Of a DNA stretch of 64,000 nucleotides, positions 57,249 through 64,000 are shown piece after piece (the stretch's first letter is position 1; each line of letters begins with the position of its first letter). The stretch is from Caulobacter vibrioides (GTDB taxonomy: Bacteria > Pseudomonadota > Alphaproteobacteria > Caulobacterales > Caulobacteraceae). Where the stretch lies: NCBI GenBank assembly GCA_001449105.1, contig LNIY01000077.1, forward strand, positions 1 through 64,000. The letters run 5' to 3'. The notes below the pieces were generated by a model. The model searched no databases, had not been told where the DNA came from, and saw nothing but the letters and a program-made list of their open reading frames with translations. A program made the translations under genes and the position numbers.

Positions 57249-58494
57249 TCCGCTGACCCCCGTTCCGGCCGACCGCCGGGTGTTCGGGACGCGCGACGCC
57301 TTCTCGCTGTGGTTCAGCCTGGGCATCGGCCTGCTGGTGCTGCAGGCCGGGGCTTTCCTGGTCCCGGGCCTCAGTCTTGGCATGGCGCTGGCGGCGATCG
57401 TCACCGGCTCGGTGCTGGGCGCGCTGCTGCTGGCGGCCGCCGGCGTGGTCGGGGCCGACACCGGACTTTCGGCCATGGGTACGCTGCGGCTGGCCCTGGG
57501 CGCGCGCGGCGCGGCCGTGCCGGCGGTGCTCAACGCGGTGCAGCTGGTCGGCTGGGGCGCGTTCGAGATCATCGCCATGCGCGACGCCGCCGACGCCCTG
57601 GCCCGGCAGACCTTCGGCCTTTCCAACCCGCTGGCCTGGACCGTGCTGTTCGGCGCGCTGGCGACGTGGCTCGCTTTCATGGGGCCGGTGTCGTTCGTGC
57701 GGCGGTTCCTGCGCGCCTGGGGCCTGTGGCTGCTGCTGGGCGGGGCGGGCTGGCTGACCTGGCGGCTGCTGTCGCAGCACGACCTGGCCGCCCTGTTCGC
57801 CAGGGCCGGGACCGGCGAGACCAGCTTCGGCGCCGGCGTCGACCTGGTGGTGGCCATGCCGCTGTCGTGGCTGCCGCTGATCGCCGACTACACGCGTTTT
57901 GGCCGCTCGCCCGGCCGGATGTTCCGTGGCAGCGCGGCCGGCTACCTGCTGGCCAACATCTGGTTCATGGGCCTGGGCGCCTGCTACGCCCTGGCGGCCG
58001 GAGGCGGAGAGGGGCTTTTGCTGACCGCCCTGGCGGCGGCGGGGGGCGGCATCGCCCTGCTGCTGATCGTGGTCGACGAGACCGACAACGCCTTCGCCGA
58101 CATCCATTCGGCCGCCGTCTCGACCGCCATCCTGGCGCCGGTGCGCCCGGCGCATCTGGCCCTGGCCTTCGGCGCGCTGTGCACCCTGATCGCCCTGCTG
58201 GCGCCGCTTGCCCGCTACGAAGGCTTCCTGCTGCTGATCGGCTCGGTGTTCGCGCCGCTGTTCGGGGTGCTGCTGACCGACCACTTCGTCGTGCGCCGCC
58301 GCCAGGCGCAGGCCGCCGGCGCCTTCGCCTGGGGGCTGAACCTGCCGGGACTGCTGGCCTGGGCGGCCGGGATCGCGGCCTATCAGGGCTTCAGCCGCCT
58401 GGCGCCGCAGTGGGGCGCGACCCTGCCGGCGCTCGCGGTCGCCGCGCTGGCCTATCTTTGCCTGCGGTTGATCCGGCGGCCGGCGAAGGGCTGA
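57223..58494 (+). CDS. NCS1/CodB-family permease
   Basis: 423 residues from MAKLDDTYDPLTPVP. Twelve membrane segments are expected. Typical features are FSLWFSLGIGLLVLQAGAFLVPGLSLG (in parts: FSLWFSLGIGLLVLQAG), GLSAMGTLRLALGARG, NAVQLVGWGAFEIIAM, SWLPLIADYTRFGRS, and DETDNAFADIHSAA. It resembles cytosine permease CodB and hydroxymethylpyrimidine transporters of CytX type. No TPP riboswitch is seen upstream, so the substrate is open (cytosine, HMP or another nucleobase). The start codon lies within the end of the GST gene; a stem of GGGGAG / CTCCCC type can form just before it. Confidence 0.85.
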   Translation: MAKLDDTYDPLTPVPADRRVFGTRDAFSLWFSLGIGLLVLQAGAFLVPGLSLGMALAAIVTGSVLGALLLAAAGVVGADTGLSAMGTLRLALGARGAAVPAVLNAVQLVGWGAFEIIAMRDAADALARQTFGLSNPLAWTVLFGALATWLAFMGPVSFVRRFLRAWGLWLLLGGAGWLTWRLLSQHDLAALFARAGTGETSFGAGVDLVVAMPLSWLPLIADYTRFGRSPGRMFRGSAAGYLLANIWFMGLGACYALAAGGGEGLLLTALAAAGGGIALLLIVVDETDNAFADIHSAAVSTAILAPVRPAHLALAFGALCTLIALLAPLARYEGFLLLIGSVFAPLFGVLLTDHFVVRRRQAQAAGAFAWGLNLPGLLAWAAGIAAYQGFSRLAPQWGATLPALAVAALAYLCLRLIRRPAKG

Positions 58495-58508
58495 CCGACC
58501 GGCGTCGT

Positions 58509-58520
58509 GATAACGCTGTC
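58509..58520. promoter_or_regulatory. GATAACGCTGTC word upstream of the M61 peptidase
   Basis: It is identical to 37331-37342 before GH43. It lies in the 121-bp gap between the permease and the peptidase. The link to the sugar-gene operators may be chance. Confidence 0.3.
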
Positions 58521-58615
58521 CGGTCAAGTTGGTCTCGACAAGCGGGCCTTAACAAAAGAAACATCCAGGCTTCTCACCGCGAGGGGACGTTCGCGGGCTG
58601 CATTGGGGTCGTTTC

Positions 58616-60538
58616 TTGAAAGCGCTTTTCTTCTCGGTCTCGCTTCTGTCGCTGGTGGGCGGCGCCGCTCTCGCCCAGGACTACCTGCCGCAACCAGCCG
58701 CGCCGACGCCGCCGATCGTCGCCCCGCAGGACGTGGCCTATCCGGGCGTGCTGAAGCTCTATGTCGACGCCACCGACCTCGAGCGCAAGATTTTCGACGT
58801 CAAGCTGACCCTGCCGGTCGCCAAGCCGGGTCCGATGACCCTGTACTATCCGCAGTGGGTTCCGGGCGGCCACTCGCCGCGTAACGACATCGACAAGCTG
58901 GCGGGCCTGGTGATCACCGCGGGCGGCAAGACGATCGCGTGGAAGCGCGACGTGGTCGAGGTCAACGCCTTCCACATCGACGTGCCGGCCGGCGTCACCG
59001 AACTCTCCGTCGCCTACAAGTTCCTGTCGCCGGTCGAGACCAAGGTCGGCCGCATGGTCATGACCCCGGACATGCTGAACCTGCAGTGGCTGCAGATGAC
59101 CATGTACCCGGCCGGCCACTTCACCCGCCGCATCACGGTCGAGCCGACCGTCAAGCTGCCGGAAGGCTTCCAGTTCGCCTCGGCCCTGGAAGTGGCCAAG
59201 ACCGAGGGCCAGGTCACCAGCTTCAAGCCGACCAGCGTCGAGACCCTGGTGGACTCGCCGATGTTCGCCGGCCGCTACTTCAAGTCGGTCGAGCTGGATC
59301 CGGGCGGCCCCGCGCCGGTGCGCCTGAACATGATCGCCGACAAGCCCGAACTGCTCGAGTACAAGCCCGAGCAGTTGCAGGCCCACAAGAACCTCGTGCA
59401 GCAGGCCTACAAGCTGTACGGCTCGCACCACTACGACCACTACGACTTCCTGGTCGCCCTGTCGGACCAGATCGGCGGCATCGGCCTGGAGCACCACCGG
59501 TCGAGCGAGAACCGCGTCGCGCCCAAGTACTTCACCGACTGGGAGAAGTCGTACGTCGGCCGCGACCTGCTGCCCCACGAGTTCACCCACTCGTGGAACG
59601 GCAAGTTCCGCCGTGGCGCGGACCTGTGGACCCCGACCCTCAACACCCCGATGCGCGACAGCCTGATGTGGGTCTACGAGGGCCAGACTCAGTACTGGGG
59701 CTTCGTGCTGTCGGCGCGCTCGACCCTGCTGTCCAAGGAGCAGACGCTCGATTCCATCGCCATGACGGCGGCGCTGTATGACAACCGCCGCGGCCGCGAC
59801 TGGCGTCCGGTGCAGGACACCACCAACGACCCGATCATCGCCAGCCGCAAGCCGCTGTCGTGGCTCTCCTACCAGCGTAGCGAGGACTACTACTCGGAAG
59901 GCCAGCTGGTGTGGCTCGACGCCGACACGCTGATCCGCGAGAAGACCGGCGGCAAGAAGTCGCTCGACGACTTCGCCAAGGCCTTCTTCGGCATCGCCGA
60001 CGGCTCGTACGTGTCGCACACCTACACCTTCGACGACGTGGTGGCGGCGCTGAACGGCGTGGTTCCCTACGACTGGGCCGGCTTCCTGAAGGACCGCATC
60101 GAGGGCGTGAACCCCAAGGCCCCGCTCGATGGCCTGGCGCGCGGCGGCTACAAGCTGGTCTACACCGACACCCCGACCGACTACTTCAAGGTCTCCGAGA
60201 CCCGCGCCAAGAACACCAACCTGGCCTATTCGATCGGCCTGACGGTGGGCTCGGACGCGGTGCTGACCGACGTGCAGTGGGACGGTCCCGCCTTCAAGGC
60301 CGGCCTGACCCAGGGCCTGACCATCGTGGCCGTCAACGGCGACACCTACGACGCCGAGAAGCTGAAGGCGGCGGTGAAGGCCACCGCCAAGGGCGTTCCG
60401 GTCGAGCTGCTGGTCAAGGAAGGCTCGCGCTACCGTAGCGTGAAGCTCGATTACAGCGGCGGCCTGCGCTACCCGCGCCTGGAGCGCATCGCCGGCACGC
60501 CGGCACGCCTGGACGACATCCTGGCAGCCCGCAAGTAA
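58616..60538 (+). CDS. M61-family metallopeptidase (glycyl aminopeptidase-like)
   Basis: 640 residues from a TTG start; GGGG lies about 8 bases upstream. Signal peptide (MKALFFSVSLLSLVGGAALA, cut near ALA-Q). An N-terminal beta-domain (YYPQWVPGGHSPRNDIDKL) precedes a peptidase domain with the zinc motif HEFTH (His321, Glu322, His325) in DLLPHEFTHSWNG. The third ligand is likely the Glu in VYEGQTQYWG. A PDZ domain (LTVGSDAVLTDVQWDGPAFKAGLTQGLTIV, in parts) ends the protein. M61 enzymes remove N-terminal glycine or alanine from peptides. A strong terminator-like hairpin separates it from the next peptidase gene. Confidence 0.93.
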   Translation: MKALFFSVSLLSLVGGAALAQDYLPQPAAPTPPIVAPQDVAYPGVLKLYVDATDLERKIFDVKLTLPVAKPGPMTLYYPQWVPGGHSPRNDIDKLAGLVITAGGKTIAWKRDVVEVNAFHIDVPAGVTELSVAYKFLSPVETKVGRMVMTPDMLNLQWLQMTMYPAGHFTRRITVEPTVKLPEGFQFASALEVAKTEGQVTSFKPTSVETLVDSPMFAGRYFKSVELDPGGPAPVRLNMIADKPELLEYKPEQLQAHKNLVQQAYKLYGSHHYDHYDFLVALSDQIGGIGLEHHRSSENRVAPKYFTDWEKSYVGRDLLPHEFTHSWNGKFRRGADLWTPTLNTPMRDSLMWVYEGQTQYWGFVLSARSTLLSKEQTLDSIAMTAALYDNRRGRDWRPVQDTTNDPIIASRKPLSWLSYQRSEDYYSEGQLVWLDADTLIREKTGGKKSLDDFAKAFFGIADGSYVSHTYTFDDVVAALNGVVPYDWAGFLKDRIEGVNPKAPLDGLARGGYKLVYTDTPTDYFKVSETRAKNTNLAYSIGLTVGSDAVLTDVQWDGPAFKAGLTQGLTIVAVNGDTYDAEKLKAAVKATAKGVPVELLVKEGSRYRSVKLDYSGGLRYPRLERIAGTPARLDDILAARK

Positions 60539-60545
60539 CCGCCAG

Positions 60546-60590
60546 AGCCGTCCGGCGCCCGGGGCCGCGAGGCGCCGGACGGCTTGTTCT
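60546..60590 (+). terminator. Strong hairpin terminator after the M61 gene
   Basis: A perfect 13-bp stem, GCCGTCCGGCGCC / GGCGCCGGACGGC, extends by one A-T pair, with an 11-base loop, and is followed by TTGTTCT. It is 8 bases after the M61 stop codon, so the next gene probably has its own promoter or depends on readthrough. Confidence 0.85.
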
Positions 60591-60626
60591 CCCAGACGCG
60601 CGGCCGCGCCTGTCCTGGAAGAACAC

Positions 60627-62441
60627 ATGTCCGATTCCACGAAGTTCGAGCGTCGCCAGCTGTTGGTCGGCGCCACCGCCGCCGCCGTCTCCACGGCCCT
60701 GCCGGCCATGGCCGCGCCCCAGAAAGCGGTTGGGAAAGGTGAGGCGACCAAGCTCTACGCCCTGTTCGACGCCTTCTTCGACGAAGACCTGACCGAGAGC
60801 CCCGAGCAGGCCACCAATCTGGGCCTCGACAACGGCGTCCATGCCGGCGCCCGCACCCGGCTGGGCGACCGCTCGATCGCCGCCTGGATCAAGGAGCGCC
60901 GCGAGCCGGCCCAGCGTCTTGCGCGCCTGAAGGCCGTCGACCGCAGGGCCCTGACCGGCGAGGACGCCGTCAACTACGACACCGCCGCCTACTATTACGG
61001 GGCGCGCGACAAGGCCTCGGGCTTCGACTACGGCGCGGTGTCGCGGCCGTTCGTGGTGACCCAGTTCTATGGCGGCTATTCGTCGGTCCCCAGCTTCCTC
61101 GACAACAAGCACGAGGTGAAGTCGGCCGCCGACGCCGACAGCTACCTGGAGCGCATGGCCGGTTTCGCCGGCGTGCTGGACCAGGAGAGCGAGCGGGTGC
61201 GGGCCGATGCGGCCAAGGGCGTGATCCCGTCGGACTTCATCCTCGACAAGGCCATCGGCCAGTTGAAGCAGTTCCGCGCCCTGCCCCCTGAAAAGAACGT
61301 GCTGGTCGCCTCGATGGCCCGTCGCGCCAAGGCCTATGGCGACTACGACGCCAAGGCCGCCGCTCTGCTGGCAAGGGCGGTCCACCCGGCGCTGGACCGC
61401 CAGATCGAGACCCTGACCGCCGTCCGCGCCAAGGCCGTGCACGAGGCCGGCATGAACCGCTTCAAGGACGGCGACGCGTTCTATGCGGCCTTGCTGCGCA
61501 TCTACACCACCACCGAGAAGACCCCCGACGAGGTCCATCGCCTCGGCCTGGAGGAGGGCGCGCAGATCCAGGCGCGGATGGACGAGATCCTGAAGAAGCG
61601 CGGCTTCACGCAAGGCTCGGTCGGCCAGCGCATGGCCGCCCTGAAGGACCTGCCGGGCGAGAGCTATCCCAACACCGACGAGGGCCGCGCCCAGATCCTG
61701 GCCTACTGCAATCGCCTGATCGCGGAAATGCAGCCCAAGCTGCCGCAGTGGTTCGGCATCACGCCAAAGATCCCGGTCGAGGTGCGCCGCATCCCGGCCT
61801 ACACCGAGAACGGCTCGTCGGGCGGCTATTACGAGCGTCCGCCGCTGGACGGCTCGCGCCCGGGCGCCTTCTACATCAACCTGCGCGACACGGCAGAGCG
61901 TCCCCGCTACGCCCTGCCGACCCTGACCTATCACGAGGCCGCGCCGGGCCATCACTTCCAACTGGCCCTGACCGCCGAGGGCAGCCTGCCGCGCCTGCGC
62001 CAGAACATGTTCTTCTCGGCCAACACCGAGGGCTGGGCGCTCTACGCCGAGCAGGTGGCCATGGAGATGGGCCTCTACGAGACCGACGACCTGGGCCTGC
62101 TGGGCATGTACCAGGCCCGGCTGTTCCGGGCCTCGCGCTGCGTGGTCGACACCGGCATCCACGCCAAGGGCTGGAGCCGCGAGAAGGCCATCGCCTACAT
62201 GGTCGAGACCGGCGGCGACGACGAGGGCCGCATCACCCGCGAGGTCGAGCGCTATTGCGCCAACCCCGCCCAGGCCTGCTCCTACAAGGTGGGCCACACC
62301 GTCTGGGCGGCTCTGCGCGAGCGGACCAAGCAGCGGCTGGGCGCCAAGTTCGACATCCGCAAGTACCACGACACCGCCCTGCTGGTCGGCCCGACCCCGC
62401 TGACCGTGCTGGAGAGCGTGGTCGACGCCTGGCAGGGGTGA
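60627..62441 (+). CDS. Tat-exported DUF885-family metallopeptidase
   Basis: 604 residues. A twin-arginine-like leader ([19 protein letters not shown], cut near AMA-A) precedes a DUF885 domain. The zinc motif HEAAPGHH (His436, Glu437, His441 or 442) in [15 protein letters not shown] and the later [15 protein letters not shown] are conserved in the family, which includes peptidases related to M2/M3 fold and enzymes that hydrolyse poly(aspartic acid). [26 protein letters not shown] lies before it (in parts). It stands with the M61 gene, so the two may break down peptides together. A repeat follows the stop. Confidence 0.9.
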   Translation: MSDSTKFERRQLLVGATAAAVSTALPAMAAPQKAVGKGEATKLYALFDAFFDEDLTESPEQATNLGLDNGVHAGARTRLGDRSIAAWIKERREPAQRLARLKAVDRRALTGEDAVNYDTAAYYYGARDKASGFDYGAVSRPFVVTQFYGGYSSVPSFLDNKHEVKSAADADSYLERMAGFAGVLDQESERVRADAAKGVIPSDFILDKAIGQLKQFRALPPEKNVLVASMARRAKAYGDYDAKAAALLARAVHPALDRQIETLTAVRAKAVHEAGMNRFKDGDAFYAALLRIYTTTEKTPDEVHRLGLEEGAQIQARMDEILKKRGFTQGSVGQRMAALKDLPGESYPNTDEGRAQILAYCNRLIAEMQPKLPQWFGITPKIPVEVRRIPAYTENGSSGGYYERPPLDGSRPGAFYINLRDTAERPRYALPTLTYHEAAPGHHFQLALTAEGSLPRLRQNMFFSANTEGWALYAEQVAMEMGLYETDDLGLLGMYQARLFRASRCVVDTGIHAKGWSREKAIAYMVETGGDDEGRITREVERYCANPAQACSYKVGHTVWAALRERTKQRLGAKFDIRKYHDTALLVGPTPLTVLESVVDAWQG

Positions 62442-62449
62442 CCTGAGCC

Positions 62450-62584
62450 TTCCTCTCCCATGGGGAGAGGAGGGGACCCGCCGCTTGCGGCGGGGAGGGG
62501 GGGGGGTACGCCGTTGGCCGTTTAACCCCTCACCCTCCCACGCCTGTCGGCGCGGGCCCCTCCCTCTCCCTCAAGGAGAGGGAG
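62450..62584. repeat. Palindromic repeat, family B (copy 3)
   Basis: TCCTCTCCCATGGGGAGAGG starts it, and ACCCCTCACCCTCCCACGCC with GGGCCCCTCCCTCTCCC ends it. Inner arms include CCGCCGCTTGCGGCGGGG. It lies between the DUF885 stop and the GH3 gene's control region. Confidence 0.85.
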
Positions 62585-62591
62585 TAATAAA

Positions 62592-62605
62592 AGTGACCGG
62601 TAACA
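62592..62605. promoter_or_regulatory. Second-type LacI operator candidate upstream of the 62694 GH3 gene
   Basis: AGTGACCGGTAACA is the exact reverse complement of TGTTACCGGTCACT at 37266. It lies 88 bp before the GH3 start. The same core lies before xylE, so these genes may answer to one regulator not in this window. Confidence 0.72.
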
Positions 62606-62693
62606 TTTGGGCTTGAGTGGTCTGACAAGCTCTCTCATAGTGTCAGGCAAGACGGCGCGAAGCCGCCGTGACAGACGCTGGGGAAACGCAAGG

Positions 62694-64000
62694 ATGACCA
62701 CGACCCTCACCCGCCGCACGCTGGGCGTCAGCCTGGCCGCTCTCGGCGCCGCCATGGCGCCGGTGGTCCGCGCCGCGCCGAAAGCCGGGGGCGACAAGGC
62801 GATCTACAAGGACGCCGCCCAGCCGGTCGACGCGCGGGTCAAGGACCTGCTGGCGCGGATGACGCTGGAGGAGAAGGCCGCCCAGCTGATCGGCATCTGG
62901 CTGACCAAGGCGGCGATCCAGACCCCCGAGGGCGACTTCTCGCCCGAGACCGCGACCAGGAACTTCCCCAACGGCCTGGGCCAGATATCGCGCCCGACCG
63001 ACCGCCGGGGCCTCAAGCCCGCCAAGGAGGTCAACGCCGCCGCCGGGGCCGAGGACGGCTCGGTCGGCCGCAACGCCCCGCAGACCGCCAAATACGTCAA
63101 CGCCGCCCAGAAATGGGCGATGGAGAAGACGCGCCTGGGCATCCCGATGCTGATGCACGACGAGGCCCTGCACGGCTACGTCGCGCGTGATGCGACCAGC
63201 TTCCCCCAATCGATCGCCCTGGCCTCGACCTTCGATCCGGAGCTGGTCGAGCAGGTGTTCTCGGTCGCCGCCAAGGAGATGCGGGCCCGGGGCTCGAACA
63301 TCGCCCTGGCCCCGGTGGTCGACGTGGCCCGCGACCCGCGCTGGGGCCGCATCGAGGAGACCTACGGCGAGGATCCGCACGTCTGCGCCGAGATGGGCCT
63401 GGCCGCCATCCGCGGCTTCCAGGGCAAGACCCTGCCGCTGGCGCCCGACAAGGTGTTCGTCACCCTCAAGCACATGACCGGCCACGGCCAGCCCGAGAAC
63501 GGCACCAATGTCGGCCCGGCCCAGATCGCCGAGCGCACCCTGCGCGAGAACTTCTTCCCGCCGTTCGAGCGGGCGGTGAAGGAGCTGCCCGTCCGCTCGG
63601 TCATGCCCAGCTACAACGAGATCGACGGGGTGCCCTCGCACGCCAACCGCTGGCTGCTGACCGACGTGCTGCGCGGCGAGTGGGGCTTCGAGGGCGCCAC
63701 GATGAGCGACTACTTCGCCATCAAGGAGATCATCACCCGCCACAAGCTGACCGACCAGCTGGCCGACACGGCGGTGATGGCCATGAACGCCGGCGTCGAC
63801 GTCGAGCTGCCCGACGGCGAGGCCTATGTGCTGCTGCCCCAGCTGGTGCGCGCCGGGCGCATCCCCGAGGCCGCCGTCGACGCGGCCGTGGCGCGGGTGC
63901 TGAAGATCAAGTTCGAGGGCGGGCTGTTCGAAAATCCGTATGCGGATGAAAAGTCCGCCGACGCCAAGACCGCGACGCCGCAAGCGCTCGCCCTGGCCCG
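62694..64000 (+). CDS. GH3 beta-glucosidase/beta-xylosidase, cut off at the window end
   Basis: 435 residues are visible, with no stop, so the gene runs past the window. A twin-arginine-like leader (LTRRTLGVSLAALGAAMAP, cut near VRA-A) precedes a GH3 barrel: EEKAAQLIGIWLTKAAIQT, HDEALHGYVARDATSFPQSIAL (in parts), LAPVVDVARDPRWGRIEETYGEDP, KHMTGHGQPENGTNVGP and the expected nucleophile Asp339 in TMSDYFAI. The DEALHG motif and the PENGTN loop fit GH3 xylosidase-type enzymes better than BglX. The operator at 62592 links it to GH43 and the xylose porter, so a xylosidase role is likely but not shown. Confidence 0.85.
   Translation, partial: MTTTLTRRTLGVSLAALGAAMAPVVRAAPKAGGDKAIYKDAAQPVDARVKDLLARMTLEEKAAQLIGIWLTKAAIQTPEGDFSPETATRNFPNGLGQISRPTDRRGLKPAKEVNAAAGAEDGSVGRNAPQTAKYVNAAQKWAMEKTRLGIPMLMHDEALHGYVARDATSFPQSIALASTFDPELVEQVFSVAAKEMRARGSNIALAPVVDVARDPRWGRIEETYGEDPHVCAEMGLAAIRGFQGKTLPLAPDKVFVTLKHMTGHGQPENGTNVGPAQIAERTLRENFFPPFERAVKELPVRSVMPSYNEIDGVPSHANRWLLTDVLRGEWGFEGATMSDYFAIKEIITRHKLTDQLADTAVMAMNAGVDVELPDGEAYVLLPQLVRAGRIPEAAVDAAVARVLKIKFEGGLFENPYADEKSADAKTATPQALALA

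Overview
The window looks like chromosomal DNA of a Caulobacter species or close relative. It has very high GC and coding on both strands. Its D-xylose operon, pseudaminic-acid type genes, AcrAB-NodT pump with a divergent TetR regulator, TonB-dependent receptor and Tat-exported glycosidases all resemble Caulobacter crescentus proteins as I remember them. No database was searched. The first 19 bases are the Tn5/Nextera mosaic end, so base 1 is a contig end carrying sequencing adapter; the sequence behind it lies in a dispersed palindromic repeat.

Region by region: 65-2272 holds rutD, rutC and rutB (pyrimidine ring degradation; no rutA here). 2474-8239 holds an HWE-type histidine kinase, a LacI-type regulator and a divergent GH3 exo-glucanase. 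8172-11018 holds a LytTR regulator with a partner membrane protein and an orphan HEPN-like gene. 11102-14264 is a phosphorelay of three overlapping genes (double-receiver hybrid kinase, single receiver, Hpt). 14422-17692 holds an acyl-CoA synthetase, an MpaB-type oxygenase and a RibD/DHFR-like reductase. 17679-25249 holds two GH3 enzymes flanking three nonulosonic-acid (flagellin glycosylation type) genes and a small protein. 25230-27022 holds an aspartyl hydroxylase and a divergent sulfotransferase-like gene. 27260-33859 is the nodT-acrB-acrA operon with a divergent TetR repressor and a 24-bp perfect operator.

33888-50734 is a xylan/xylose utilisation region: GDSL esterase, GH43, MFS xylose porter, TonB-dependent receptor, CorA, GH39 beta-xylosidase, xylD-xylC-xylB-xylX and a XylR-type LacI regulator. 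A perfect XylR-type operator (TGTTAGCGCTAACA) precedes xylX. A second operator-like word (TGTTACCGGT core) precedes GH43, the xylose porter and the truncated GH3 at the right end. The xylA dehydrogenase that I expect between xylX and xylB is missing.

50836-56384 holds mobA and a five-gene envelope redox operon (PepSY-TM protein, DUF2271, DUF4198, ApbE, CysJ-like flavoreductase). 56469-62441 holds a GST, an NCS1 permease, an M61 peptidase and a DUF885 peptidase. A fourth GH3 starts at 62694 and runs off the window.

Many gaps between genes carry palindromic repeats of a few families, including gaps inside operons. I saw no rRNA, tRNA, CRISPR array, prophage or insertion sequence. The strongest novelty candidates are the envelope redox operon, the HEPN-like orphan, the two-word operator system of the sugar genes and the repeat families.
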